DNA of 16,832 bases from Dehalococcoidia bacterium (GCA_030613665.1 JAUWLN010000018.1:1-16832), one strand, 5' to 3'. Positions 1 to 7,409 are shown, counted from the first letter of the stretch. Notes: generated by a model not told the origin, from the sequence alone. Numbers and translations are program-made.

Positions 1-54
1 GACTATATGATACTCCGTCCGATATGATGCATGCCCAGATAACCTGATTTCCAC
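1..54 (-). CDS. tnpA: IS200/IS605-family transposase TnpA, N-terminus only (runs off the left edge)
   Basis: Reading leftward from a GTG at 54-52, 18 codons stay open to the window edge and end ...GHASYRTEYHIV. This is how many Y1 (HUH) single-strand transposases of the IS200/IS605 group begin, just before the usual W-x-x-KYRR segment. The product would excise and insert the element as single-stranded DNA at its hairpin ends. A GAGGTGG Shine-Dalgarno stretch at 67-73 lies 12 nt upstream of the GTG. An ATG at 58-56 is better spaced but opens a different frame with no family resemblance. The catalytic HUH motif and tyrosine lie outside the window, so the call rests on a short stretch plus the adjacent hairpin. 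It is fairly sure because both signals agree in position and direction. Confidence 0.6.
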   Translation of the reverse strand, partial: MEIRLSGHASYRTEYHIV

Positions 55-91
55 GCATCTATTCTACCACCTCATATCACCATCGCTACAT

Positions 92-1057
92 TCACCCACG
101 GGCAAGCCCGTGGAACTCTGCCCTTCGGGTTATTAGAATAGCAGCTTCAAGAGGTTTGCCCTTCTCATATAACAATCCTTTGATTTCAGTTTCAGTGACC
201 AGAGTTTGCTGAAGCTTTTCCTTTTCTTTTTGGATTGAAACAATCTTTGTTTCTAAAGTAAGGAGTTCGCTCCTGATATTTTGCTCCTCGGCTAAGGCGA
301 ATCTATCATGTGTTACCCAATCTGGTAAAGGCGAATATTCTCCACCTTGGATAAAAAAGTTATCTACGCCGACAATAGCTGATATAAACTGCTTACTTAC
401 TTGAAATGCCTTGTCAGTCCAAAGTTCGTTACCATTTCTTGTTGTACGAGTGAAGTGTTTACGGTCGAAATCAATATAAGGAAGTAACACTAGTGTGCCC
501 CGTGCATCTTTATATTTAAGATAAGCACCTGCTGCCTTATCTCCAGTTTTGGTGACAATTAAAGGTCTTATTCCTTCACCACTGACCAAAACGCGAAATT
601 CCGATAAGGTTTCCAACTCAGCCCAATAATTAGTAAGAGCATTATCTTGACCAATTAATTTCATCGATGTACCTCTAGAGTTGACAACGTCTATTCCCCC
701 TGGGATTAATGAATAGTTTGTGATATTGGTAACGTGTCGTGTTGTCTGCCTATTCCGTCCTGTTCCTGAATATGTCTTCTGTCCAGTGGCTACATAGACC
801 TCCTGAAGTTCATTTAGCAAAAGGACAACGGTCTTACCAGCTTTAACAGCTCCTAGAACCTCTCGTCGCCAATGAGCTAATTGCTCCTGCAATTTGAATG
901 AATTCGTGTCATTCAAAGCAGGTTTACCTTGATAATGTTCATAACCAACTCCGTAGAATGAACTGATATCTGGGTTGAAAACTGAAATATCATAATCCAG
1001 CAGTGAGGTTTGCAATCGCATTGATTTGAATTCTAGCTCATCAGGGGGTAAGCTCAT
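92..1057 (-). CDS. Uncharacterised protein with C-terminal coiled coil, 3'-truncated by an IS insertion
   Basis: The 321-residue product has an N-terminal half with TVVLLLNELQEVYV and GTLVLLPYIDFD strands, suggesting a Rossmann- or GATase-like alpha/beta fold. A charged helix or coiled coil follows at about residues 255-295. The last recognisable stretch (LLYEKGKPLEAAIL) is, in homologues I remember, the start of a further C-terminal domain with a nuclease-like look. Here it is replaced by 13 codons derived from an inserted element, so the protein has probably lost that domain. The annotated ATG at 1057-1055 has no clear ribosome site. A better start lies at 1083-1081 (GAGG at 1097-1093) but is out of frame because of a 7-A tract; one extra A would give an N-terminus MPKKIVIIGMSLPP. 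No function can be assigned. AT-rich composition relative to the core suggests an accessory gene. It is most likely a degraded gene. Confidence 0.6.
   Translation of the reverse strand: MSLPPDELEFKSMRLQTSLLDYDISVFNPDISSFYGVGYEHYQGKPALNDTNSFKLQEQLAHWRREVLGAVKAGKTVVLLLNELQEVYVATGQKTYSGTGRNRQTTRHVTNITNYSLIPGGIDVVNSRGTSMKLIGQDNALTNYWAELETLSEFRVLVSGEGIRPLIVTKTGDKAAGAYLKYKDARGTLVLLPYIDFDRKHFTRTTRNGNELWTDKAFQVSKQFISAIVGVDNFFIQGGEYSPLPDWVTHDRFALAEEQNIRSELLTLETKIVSIQKEKEKLQQTLVTETEIKGLLYEKGKPLEAAILITRRAEFHGLARG
96..113. repeat. Perfect 8-bp hairpin, subterminal palindrome of the IS200/IS605 element
   Basis: CCACGGGC at 96-103 pairs perfectly with GCCCGTGG at 106-113 across an AA loop. A second, smaller hairpin (CCC-TTC-GGG, 121-129) lies next to it. 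Subterminal palindromes of this kind are bound by TnpA of IS200/IS605 elements and are also the form of REP/RAYT sequences. Position between the broken gene and the tnpA start supports the element-end reading. Confidence 0.65.
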
Positions 1058-1071
1058 CCCGATTATTACAA

Positions 1072-1083
1072 TTTTTTTGGCAT
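1072..1083 (-). other. A7 homopolymer placing a better start codon out of frame
   Basis: On the minus strand, ATG (1083-1081) is followed by CC and seven A residues (1078-1072), then TTG TAA, giving a five-codon ORF. The distance to the gene's ATG at 1057 is 26 nt, one base short of in-frame. With eight A residues the reading becomes ATG CCA AAA AAA ATT GTA ATA ATC GGG ATG AGC, an N-terminal beta-strand typical of Rossmann-like proteins. This may be a true frameshift mutation, transcriptional slippage, or a sequencing or assembly error. Confidence 0.5.
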
Positions 1084-1102
1084 GGTATTCAGCCTCATAA
1101 GG

Positions 1103-1131
1103 AATATACCAAATGTATTGTTTTATGTCAA
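1103..1131 (-). promoter_or_regulatory. Near-consensus sigma-70 promoter of the truncated gene
   Basis: On the minus strand a perfect -35 TTGACA (1131-1126) is followed by a 17-nt spacer and a -10 TATATT (1108-1103, five of six consensus). The expected start point is near 1096-1098. That leaves a very short leader before the GAGG/ATG at 1093-1083, which favours the upstream ATG over the ATG at 1057 as the original start. Confidence 0.75.
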
Positions 1132-1249
1132 TTCATGAAACATTTATTGAATCGTTACATTTTGCTAACTTATGGGAAATAACAGGGAAATCAAAAACGG
1201 TATTTTACGCACAAACCAGGAATTTAGCAAGGGAATAAGAAACACCACT

Positions 1250-1278
1250 TTTAACTTAATAACACGCTATAGTATACT
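1250..1278 (+). promoter_or_regulatory. Possible sigma-70 promoter of the pseudouridine synthase gene
   Basis: A TATACT -10 box at 1273-1278 lies 18 bp before the ATG at 1296. A weak -35 (TTTAAC or TTAACT) begins at 1250 or 1251 with 17- or 16-bp spacing. No good ribosome site is visible before the ATG (GACTTGAT), so initiation may rely on a short AT-rich leader. The rest of the gap back to about 1132 is AT-rich with nothing recognised. Confidence 0.4.
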
Positions 1279-1295
1279 GTTTTTATAGACTTGAT

Positions 1296-2021
1296 ATGAA
1301 ACCAGAACCACTGCTCAAAGCTTTAACCGCCGCCGGCCTCGGCTCCCGCCGCAGGATGGCCGACGCCATAAAGTATGAGCGCGTCACCGTCAACGGCCAG
1401 GTAACCACCGACTTCCGCCACCCGGTGGATACCCAAAAAGACAAAATCGCTCTGGACGGCAGGAAACTCAACCTCAAGCCCGAGCGGACGATAACCCTGA
1501 TGCTGCACAAGCCCGCCGGCTACATCTCTACCCTCAGCGACGAGCGGGGTCGGGAGAAAGTCACGGATATCCTGCCGGAGAATTACCGCCGCCTCAGGCT
1601 CTACCCGGTGGGGCGGCTGGACAAAGACAGCACCGGCCTGCTGCTGCTCACCAACGACGGCAACCTTGCCTACCGCCTGACCCACCCCCGCTACGAGCAC
1701 GAAAGAGAGTACCTGGTACAGGTCGAGGGCAAATTAAAGTCAGAGGAAAAACGGCGACTGGAACAGGGGGTTGAGCTTGACGACGGCAAAACAAGCCCGG
1801 CCAGAGTCAGGGAAATAACCGCCGAACCCTTCAACTACAGCCTTACCATCCACGAGGGCCGGAAACGGCAGGTGCGCTGCATGTTCGCCCACCTGGAGTA
1901 CCGGGTGCTGGCGTTGAAGCGAGTCCGTTTCGGCAATCTGAACCTGGGCACCCTTCCTGAGGGCAGGACACGCGAGCTAAGTGCCCGGGAGATAAGGTCG
2001 CTGCTCAGTCGCGCTCGATAG
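1296..2021 (+). CDS. rluB: RsuA/RluB-family rRNA pseudouridine synthase
   Basis: The 241-residue protein isomerises a uridine of ribosomal RNA to pseudouridine in the cytoplasm. For the RluB branch, the known site is U2605 of 23S rRNA. An S4 RNA-binding domain fills residues about 3-55 (LLKALTAAGLGSRRRMADAI, then TVNGQV). The catalytic domain holds the signature GRLDKDSTGLLLLTNDG at about 106-122, with the nucleophile expected at Asp109. The second family motif, EGRKRQVRCMF, lies at 187-197. Length is normal for the family. The gene overlaps the stop of the convergent lipoprotein gene by 17 bp. RluB is favoured over RsuA or RluE because of the N-terminal S4 domain and general resemblance. The exact target base cannot be told from sequence. 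Confidence 0.9.
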   Translation: MKPEPLLKALTAAGLGSRRRMADAIKYERVTVNGQVTTDFRHPVDTQKDKIALDGRKLNLKPERTITLMLHKPAGYISTLSDERGREKVTDILPENYRRLRLYPVGRLDKDSTGLLLLTNDGNLAYRLTHPRYEHEREYLVQVEGKLKSEEKRRLEQGVELDDGKTSPARVREITAEPFNYSLTIHEGRKRQVRCMFAHLEYRVLALKRVRFGNLNLGTLPEGRTRELSAREIRSLLSRAR

Positions 2022-3573
2022 ATACCCGGCTCAGGTCGGCATAGCCCATCGGCGTCAGTTCATAGCCGCTGACATAGGGTTTAACCAGAAAGTAGTTCCT
2101 GGGAAACCACAGCGGGACACAGGCGGCATCGTCAACCAGCATCTGCTCGGCTTCCTGGTAAAGCGCCAGGCTGGTTTCATAGTCCAGTTCTACCCCTGCC
2201 CGGTCCAGAATGTCGTCCACCGCCGGGTTGCTGTACTCTCCGGCATTATTCTCCTCGCCGGTGCGGAAAAGAAGTTCAAGGAAGTCCTGGGGGTGGGGAT
2301 AGTCGGCCACCCAGCCTAAAAGATACATCTCGTCCTTTTCTTGCTTCAGGTTATAGAGGAACTGCTCCGGCTCCAGCTGCCTGACGGTAACTTCCACGCC
2401 GAGGTTCTGCCGCCATTCGTGGACAATCGCTTCCAGGCTATTCGAAATAAGCCCTCCCCAGCCCATTGTGGTGATGATAATTGGAGGCAGGTTTTCCACG
2501 CTGCCGTACATGGAATCGGCAATCAGGTTTTTCGCCGCCGCCACATCAAAATCCAGGCCCTTCAGGTTCTTATTGAAACCGGGAATGCCCGGTGGCAGGA
2601 CGCCATCGGCCCGCTCCATCATATCCTTGAAGGCCAGCGAGACCATCTTGTCTTTATCCAGGGCCATGCTGAAGGCCTGCCTCAGCTTGGCATCATTGAA
2701 CGGCGGACGGGTGTGGTTGAAGCCAATGTAGCTGAAGCTCAGTTCAGGCACAATTTCCAGTTCCCGGTAAAAATTGCCGGCCGGGTCGGCGACCTTGTCA
2801 ATGTAGTTGATACTAACATCAGTGGCATCTATTTCTCCGGTTTCATACATGTTCATCGGCACGCCGCCCCACAGATGGAAGACCACCGTACCAACCCCGG
2901 CTTTCTCACCGTGATAGCGGTCGTTCTTTTCCAGAACTAGTCGGCTTTCCTCCTCCCAGCTCTGCAAGCGGAATGGGCCGGTGCCGTTGGGCTCACGCCA
3001 CCACTCACCACCCGCCTCCGCTTCGTTTCTGTCCACCACAAACGCCACCGGGTAGGTCATTTTAGCCAGGAAATAGGACTTGGGAGCATCGATGGTTATC
3101 TGTAGCGTGTGGTCATCAACGACGCTGACGCCGCTTATTTCTTCCCTTTGACCGGCTATCACCTCACTTACGCCGACAATGTCTCCCAGATAGGTAGCCG
3201 CCGTCAGTGACCTCGTGGCCGGACGACAGGCACGTTCCAGAGAATACTTGCAGTCGCTGGCGGTGACCTCCCGGCCATCCTGAAACCTGACATCTTTACG
3301 CAGATAGAAAGTATAAGTGCGCCCGTCAGCGCTCACTTCCCAGCGTTCGGCGATATCCGGGGACGGCTCAAGGTTCTCGTCAAGGCGCACCAGGCCATTG
3401 TAAATCTGCTGGATATATTCATGCGAAATCATCTCGCCGGAGACCGCCGGATCGAGGGTAATGGGGTCGATGCCGTAAAGGTTCAGCGCCGTTCCCTGGA
3501 CGCCCTGGCAGCCCGCCAGCAGCAGGCTGGACAGCGTTATCACGATAAGGAGAACATAGATGATTCGTTTCAT
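2005..3573 (-). CDS. Extracellular solute-binding lipoprotein, family 5 (peptide/oligopeptide ABC transporter)
   Basis: The 522-residue protein carries a lipoprotein signal: MKRIIYV, a hydrophobic run, then lipobox LLAGC with lipidated Cys22. It should therefore be anchored outside the cytoplasmic membrane. The mature part is a family-5 binding protein: the early NLYGIDPITLDPA strand, YNGLVRLDENLEPSPDIAERWEVSADGRTYTFYL, the RKDVRFQDG motif and the C-terminal PLWFPRNYFLVKPYVSGYELTP are all typical of OppA/DppA-like proteins. These bind peptides or other small solutes for import. It follows the dehydrogenase-like gene by 24 bp on the same strand, so the two are probably co-transcribed. No permease or ATPase gene is near, so it must share a transporter encoded elsewhere or act as a sensor. 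No strong Shine-Dalgarno precedes the ATG, consistent with translational coupling. The ligand cannot be inferred. Confidence 0.9.
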   Translation of the reverse strand: MKRIIYVLLIVITLSSLLLAGCQGVQGTALNLYGIDPITLDPAVSGEMISHEYIQQIYNGLVRLDENLEPSPDIAERWEVSADGRTYTFYLRKDVRFQDGREVTASDCKYSLERACRPATRSLTAATYLGDIVGVSEVIAGQREEISGVSVVDDHTLQITIDAPKSYFLAKMTYPVAFVVDRNEAEAGGEWWREPNGTGPFRLQSWEEESRLVLEKNDRYHGEKAGVGTVVFHLWGGVPMNMYETGEIDATDVSINYIDKVADPAGNFYRELEIVPELSFSYIGFNHTRPPFNDAKLRQAFSMALDKDKMVSLAFKDMMERADGVLPPGIPGFNKNLKGLDFDVAAAKNLIADSMYGSVENLPPIIITTMGWGGLISNSLEAIVHEWRQNLGVEVTVRQLEPEQFLYNLKQEKDEMYLLGWVADYPHPQDFLELLFRTGEENNAGEYSNPAVDDILDRAGVELDYETSLALYQEAEQMLVDDAACVPLWFPRNYFLVKPYVSGYELTPMGYADLSRVSIERD

Positions 3574-3597
3574 CTAAAATACCGCTTCAAGCTTTAT

Positions 3598-4659
3598 TTA
3601 AAGATTGGCTCTGACCGCTTCGCCGAACTGGGTGGTGGAGGCGTTTCCACCCTGGTCGCGGGTGAGATATTTCCCGTCCTGATAGACCTTATATACCGCT
3701 GCTTCCAGCCCGGATGCCTCTTCTTCGTAGCCGAGATGCTCCAGAAGCATGGCGCCGGCGAGAAGCATGGCGGTTGGGTTGATGATGTTCTGCCCGGCGA
3801 TATCTGGCGCCGTGCCGTGCACGGACCCGAAGTAGGCGAACTCCTTGCCCAAACAGGCATTCGGCGTCATCCCCAGCCCGCCAATAAGCGCCGAAGCTTC
3901 GTCGGCCAGGATGTCGCCATGCTGATTGCCCATAATCAGCACATCAAACTGCTGCGGGTTTATTACCAGCTGCTGGGCGCAGTTATCGATTATCAGTTGA
4001 TTGAAGGTAAGCTCGGGGTACTGCCTGACCGTCTCCTCAGCTATTCGGCGGAACATCTCGTCCACCTGCGTCAGCACATTGTACTTGCTGGACACGGTTA
4101 CTATTCCCCTGCCACCTTTAGCCTTTCGCTTCATGGCCAACTCGCAGGCGACCTGACATGTTTCCCTAGTTATCGCTTCCGTATATACCTTAACAGCAAA
4201 CTTGCCTTTCGGTGCCGTATCCAGCATCACGTCCAGCATGTCGCTCTTCAGCTTCAATGGTGCCAGCTGCGCGATATCGCCTTCCCAGCCGGGATAGAGC
4301 CCCTCTATGTTCTCCCGCAGGATAATAAAATCGATGCCTTCTGGGTTTTTTAGAGGACTGCGCAGGCCGGACACGTATTTCGTGGGGCGGACATTGGCGA
4401 AGCACCTTTTACCCCATCTCAGATAACCGTGTACACCCCTTATATCACGGGTGGAACCCATAATAGCATAGTTAGCTTCATCAAGCGTCTTTTTCGCCGA
4501 TTCCGGAAAGCTGGAGCCATATCTGGCCAGGGCTTCATCGCCAGTCTCTACCCGTATAAATTCGATGTCAAGGTTCATCCCTTCCAGAATCTGAACTGTG
4601 GGCACAACCACTTCTGGGGCTGCATCGTCCCCTTTCACGACGCAAACTCGCTTGGTCAT
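3598..4659 (-). CDS. Isocitrate/isopropylmalate dehydrogenase family protein
   Basis: The 353-residue protein has the length and layout of the NAD(P)-dependent beta-decarboxylating dehydrogenases (isopropylmalate, isocitrate, tartrate). Visible are LRWGKRCFANVRP (79-91, substrate arginines), LRENIEGLYPG (114-124, catalytic Tyr122), SKYNVL (191-196, catalytic Lys192 and Asn194), the metal-site Asp225, GDILADEAS (Asp249, Asp253) and the adenosine-binding HGTAPDIAGQNIINP (281-295). The N-terminal GDGIGPE motif is GDDAAPE here. The normally NLYGDILSD segment reads NQHGDILAD, and the substrate-selective loop is STRDIRGVHG. It may therefore act on a different 2-hydroxy acid. AGGAGGT lies five bases before the ATG, fixing the start. 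It heads a unit with the downstream solute-binding lipoprotein. No leucine or TCA genes are nearby, so neither leuB nor icd should be assigned. Confidence 0.85.
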   Translation of the reverse strand: MTKRVCVVKGDDAAPEVVVPTVQILEGMNLDIEFIRVETGDEALARYGSSFPESAKKTLDEANYAIMGSTRDIRGVHGYLRWGKRCFANVRPTKYVSGLRSPLKNPEGIDFIILRENIEGLYPGWEGDIAQLAPLKLKSDMLDVMLDTAPKGKFAVKVYTEAITRETCQVACELAMKRKAKGGRGIVTVSSKYNVLTQVDEMFRRIAEETVRQYPELTFNQLIIDNCAQQLVINPQQFDVLIMGNQHGDILADEASALIGGLGMTPNACLGKEFAYFGSVHGTAPDIAGQNIINPTAMLLAGAMLLEHLGYEEEASGLEAAVYKVYQDGKYLTRDQGGNASTTQFGEAVRANL

Positions 4660-4750
4660 TCATACCTCCTGGTTTAGAACTAATAATTTAACAACCGGAT
4701 AACAATTAATCAGTGTATCATATAAGTCTTACCTCTGCCTACTTCAGATT

Positions 4751-4784
4751 GCCCGGGGTATTGCCGGGCCGGCCACAAAGTGGC
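4751..4784. repeat. Two adjacent small hairpins in the divergent gap before the HPP gene
   Basis: GCCCGG (4751-4756) pairs with CCGGGC (4764-4769), and GCCAC (4772-4776) pairs with GTGGC (4780-4784) over an AAA loop. There is no T tract, so they do not look like intrinsic terminators. They sit between the divergent dehydrogenase-like and HPP genes and just before a TATTATAAT stretch (4805-4813) that could be a -10 box. They could be operator-like, or chance in GC-rich DNA. Confidence 0.25.
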
Positions 4785-4841
4785 ATACAGGAACATTCAT
4801 GAGGTATTATAATCTAGACCTGAAGCGAGGCAAGTGGATAT

Positions 4842-5351
4842 ATGCATTTCAGTTTCCTGGATTCGGCACGACGCAGATTGCACCGCATACGCCGTGGCTT
4901 CAGCCGACTCTGGTTCAACTACATCTATCAGAGTCTACTGGCCACGGTGGTCATCTTTATTATTCTTCTCTTGCTGAACCTGGAGCATGTGGTGGTCATT
5001 GCGTCCATCGGCGCCACCGCCTTTATTGTTTTCGCCATGCCCCGCAACATCACCGCCACACCGCGACGGGTAATCGGCGGACACATCGTCGGCCTCATCT
5101 GCGGTTCCGCCTTCGCTTTTATCCCGCACCCGACCGCTCTCACCGCAATTATCATCTATTCACTGGCCGTCGGCACGACTGTCTTTCTCATGGTGGCCCT
5201 CGATTTCGAGCATCCTCCCGCAGGAGGTACAGCGCTCGGGGTTGCCATCACCGGCTTTTCCGTCAGCGTTATGGTGGCCGTACTGACCAGCAGCATCGTG
5301 CTCTCGCTGGCGCACCGCTTCTTCAAAAAGTACCTGAAAGACCTGACCTAG
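4842..5351 (+). CDS. HPP-family integral membrane protein
   Basis: The 169-residue protein matches the HPP family, whose members have four to five transmembrane helices and the His-Pro-Pro signature. After a basic N-terminus (RRRLHRIRRG), hydrophobic segments lie at about 31-46, 49-66, 78-95, 99-120 and 131-156. Family marks are ASIGATAFIVFAMPRN (54-69) and EHPPAGGTALG (123-133). Some plastid and cyanobacterial HPP proteins have been linked to nitrite transport, but bacterial members are largely uncharacterised and no substrate is evident here. It is a single gene, divergent from the dehydrogenase-like gene and convergent with the aldo/keto reductase gene. The ATG has only a distant GAGG (4827-4830), so initiation looks weak. 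A TATAAT at 4808-4813 may be part of its promoter. Confidence 0.88.
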   Translation: MHFSFLDSARRRLHRIRRGFSRLWFNYIYQSLLATVVIFIILLLLNLEHVVVIASIGATAFIVFAMPRNITATPRRVIGGHIVGLICGSAFAFIPHPTALTAIIIYSLAVGTTVFLMVALDFEHPPAGGTALGVAITGFSVSVMVAVLTSSIVLSLAHRFFKKYLKDLT

Positions 5352-5383
5352 CTAATAACGTCTTTTACAAACCTGATAGGTCT

Positions 5384-6529
5384 TTATTCCCCGAATACTT
5401 CCACCGCCCGATGCATATTGGCAATCACGTCAACGCCAAAGGGGCACTTTTCTGTACAGCTTCCACACTCCGTGCAGGCAGAGGCTTTCACCGGCAGAGC
5501 TTCATAGGCAGCCGTCACCGCATCACTCATAGCGAAGCCGGCGGTATCCGCAATTTTCGTCAGCGTCCCGATATCAATGCTGACCGGGCAGGGCAGACAG
5601 TGGTTGCAGTACATGCAGTTTCCCTTCAATTTCCACATGGGATTGCTGTGAATGGCGCTGAAGTCTTTCTCTTCGTCTGATGCTTCCAGGAAGGAAAGAG
5701 CCGCTCGCACTTCGGCCACATTCTTGCAACCCGGCACCACGGTGCTGACTGCCGGCTGAGAAAGGGCGTAGCTCAGGCACTGGACAGGTGTCAGCACAAT
5801 GGAACTCGGGTTTTCCCGGAACAGCACCCCGGCGGCATAAGGCTTCATCGCTACGAGGGCAACATTCTGTACCGCACAGGCATGGTAAAGCGCTTTGCGC
5901 GCCGGCACCACCTCATCGGCCACGGAAGGCGCCTGATGGTCCAGAATTTCCTTCAATGGTACGTCGGGCACCACCTCTTCGGGCAGGGTGTCAAAGGCCG
6001 GATTTATGGGGAACATCAGCACATCGATGTAGCCGCTGTTCACCGCCTTCAGGGAGATAGGCACATCGTGGCCGCTAATGCCGATGAAGCGGGCTTTACC
6101 CTGTTTTTTTATTTTCAATGCCAGGTCCAGCAGCCCGCCGGGATTAAACATCTTCTCGTAATCACTTGGGGTTTCCACAAAATGGAGCATGAGCACGTCA
6201 ATGTAGTCGGTTTTAAGCCTACGAAGCAGGTCTTCGTAATAAGCCAGGCTCTCAACCCTGTCTCGGGACCGGCAATACTGGCCGCCGCGCATGACCGCCC
6301 CCAGGTGCCCGGCAATCATCACCTTTTGCCTCCTGTTCCGCAGAGCCTTGCCAAAATTGTCCCGCACGCCGGGCGAGGCCATAAAAAGGTCGATATAGTT
6401 CACACCGCCATCCATCGCGCGATGAACCACGGAAGTGACCGTGTTTGCCGGTTCATGTTCAAGGTACTCCGCCCCCAGCCCCACAATCCCAACGTCAATG
6501 CCAGTTCTACCCAGCTTTCGGTATATCAT
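5384..6529 (-). CDS. Aldo/keto reductase-type TIM barrel fused to a two-cluster [4Fe-4S] ferredoxin domain
   Basis: Residues 1-285 form an aldo/keto reductase barrel (MIYRKLGRTGIDVGIVGLG; GGVNYIDLF; DYIDVLMLHFVE; KARFIGISGH). Residues 300-381 hold two iron-sulfur motifs, CMYCNHCLPCP (Cys305, 308, 311, 314) and CTECGSCTEKCP (Cys352, 355, 358, 362). By position, the canonical tetrad Asp-Tyr-Lys-His reads Asp47, Ser52, His75, His116, so the catalytic Tyr and Lys are absent. The ferredoxin-fused subgroup is common in anaerobes, but physiological substrates are mostly unknown. The cofactor may not be NADPH, and electron flow through the clusters is a reasonable inference. GAGGTGG stands just before the ATG. 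It lies 31 bp after the alpha/beta hydrolase gene on the same strand, so the two probably form an operon ending tail to tail with the HPP gene. Confidence 0.88.
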   Translation of the reverse strand: MIYRKLGRTGIDVGIVGLGAEYLEHEPANTVTSVVHRAMDGGVNYIDLFMASPGVRDNFGKALRNRRQKVMIAGHLGAVMRGGQYCRSRDRVESLAYYEDLLRRLKTDYIDVLMLHFVETPSDYEKMFNPGGLLDLALKIKKQGKARFIGISGHDVPISLKAVNSGYIDVLMFPINPAFDTLPEEVVPDVPLKEILDHQAPSVADEVVPARKALYHACAVQNVALVAMKPYAAGVLFRENPSSIVLTPVQCLSYALSQPAVSTVVPGCKNVAEVRAALSFLEASDEEKDFSAIHSNPMWKLKGNCMYCNHCLPCPVSIDIGTLTKIADTAGFAMSDAVTAAYEALPVKASACTECGSCTEKCPFGVDVIANMHRAVEVFGE

Positions 6530-6560
6530 AAAACCACCTCAAAACGTCAATGTCCGGTTA

Positions 6561-7379
6561 TTATTTTTCTTTCCGGAGGGTTTTTACAAATCGGTCTACC
6601 GCCTGTAGAAACTGTTCCGGTGACTCATCGAAGGTCCAGTGGCTTCTGGCCGGGATGGTTGCCAGTGTCGCCTGAGGAATATGCTCCGCCAGGAAACGGG
6701 AGCATTCCACCACCGGCGCATCGCCATCGCTCATCACCACCAGGGTTTCCACCGACAGCTTTTCCAGCTTGGGCGCCAGTTCGAAGATGCTGGGGCGCTC
6801 TCGCTGCACTCCCCGGATAACGGCGGCAATTGCCTTTGGTGCGTTGCTGAGCACAGCCCCGGTTATCTGTTCCGCCAGCACCGGGTCGCTGAACGCGCTG
6901 CCCCATGCCGGCAGTTTCTTCATTTCCTCAAGAAAGGCTTCCATGCCTTCCCGGTCAGCGACGTCGGCCAGCTTACCCCACCATTCCCACCACCACTCGC
7001 GGTCCGACGAGCCGGAACCTATGCCCACGGGAATAAGCCCAGCACACCGTTCTGGATAGCTCAGAGCAAAATTCAGCGCCACGTTTGCCCCCATTGAGTG
7101 CCCACCGACGATGGCTTTATTTATGTCAAGCGCATCCATTATGCCACGCATATCCTCCACCATGATATCCTGCGAGTATGCTTCCGGTCGGTCGGGTTTT
7201 TCCGAACTGCCGTGTCCCCTGGCATCGTAGGCGACCACCCGATAGCGGTCCTGGAAAAAGTTAATCACCTTCTCCCAGCCATGCCAGCTTCCCCCCAGCC
7301 CATGCGCCCAGACCATGGCCGTTCCTGAACCCCGCTCTTCATAATGTATTCGCACACCGTTCACTGTAACATCTGGCAT
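6561..7379 (-). CDS. Alpha/beta-hydrolase fold protein
   Basis: The 272-residue protein has a complete alpha/beta-hydrolase core. The oxyanion-hole HGLGG is at 26-30, the YDARGHGSSEKP strand-turn at 51-62, and the nucleophile elbow GHSMG at 93-97 (Ser95). The acid lies in SDGD (Asp218 or Asp220), and the catalytic His247 is in ARSHWTFDE. A Trp-rich cap region (WWWEWWG, 129-135) sits where the lid domain is expected and may shape a hydrophobic pocket. The family covers esterases, lactonases, C-C hydrolases and haloperoxidase-like enzymes, and the sequence does not decide between them. It is transcribed with the aldo/keto reductase gene and diverges from the aldolase/dehydratase/lactonase operon across a 126-bp shared promoter region. 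A G-rich stretch (AAAGGGGGG) about ten bases before the ATG is the likely ribosome site. Confidence 0.88.
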   Translation of the reverse strand: MPDVTVNGVRIHYEERGSGTAMVWAHGLGGSWHGWEKVINFFQDRYRVVAYDARGHGSSEKPDRPEAYSQDIMVEDMRGIMDALDINKAIVGGHSMGANVALNFALSYPERCAGLIPVGIGSGSSDREWWWEWWGKLADVADREGMEAFLEEMKKLPAWGSAFSDPVLAEQITGAVLSNAPKAIAAVIRGVQRERPSIFELAPKLEKLSVETLVVMSDGDAPVVECSRFLAEHIPQATLATIPARSHWTFDESPEQFLQAVDRFVKTLRKEK

Positions 7380-7409
7380 CTATGAAACCCCCCTTTCCGG
7401 TATCCGTAT

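Larger units (their letters stand above)
1..135 (-). mobile_element. Left end of an IS200/IS605-type element inserted in the 3' part of the neighbouring gene
   Basis: The segment holds the tnpA start and, 40 bp ahead of it, a subterminal hairpin typical of this group, and it breaks the coding sequence to its right. On the minus strand, the gene reads as expected up to Leu-Glu-Ala-Ala-Ile-Leu near 137-133 and then turns into the hairpin region, ending at a TGA at 94-92. The exact boundary cannot be fixed without the empty site, and 130-137 is my estimate. Such elements make no target duplication, so none is expected. The other end lies outside the window. Confidence 0.6.

Noticed and set aside
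3421..4353. 310-codon open frame on the plus strand
   Set aside because: It is antisense to the dehydrogenase-like and lipoprotein genes with no recognisable domain.
5352..5383. Terminator between the convergent HPP and aldo/keto reductase genes
   Set aside because: Only a 4-bp stem (ACCT-GAT-AGGT) with a broken T run; too weak to call.
4799..5680. 293-codon open frame on the plus strand
   Set aside because: It overlaps the HPP gene in another frame and runs antisense into the aldo/keto reductase gene; the composition is shadow-like.
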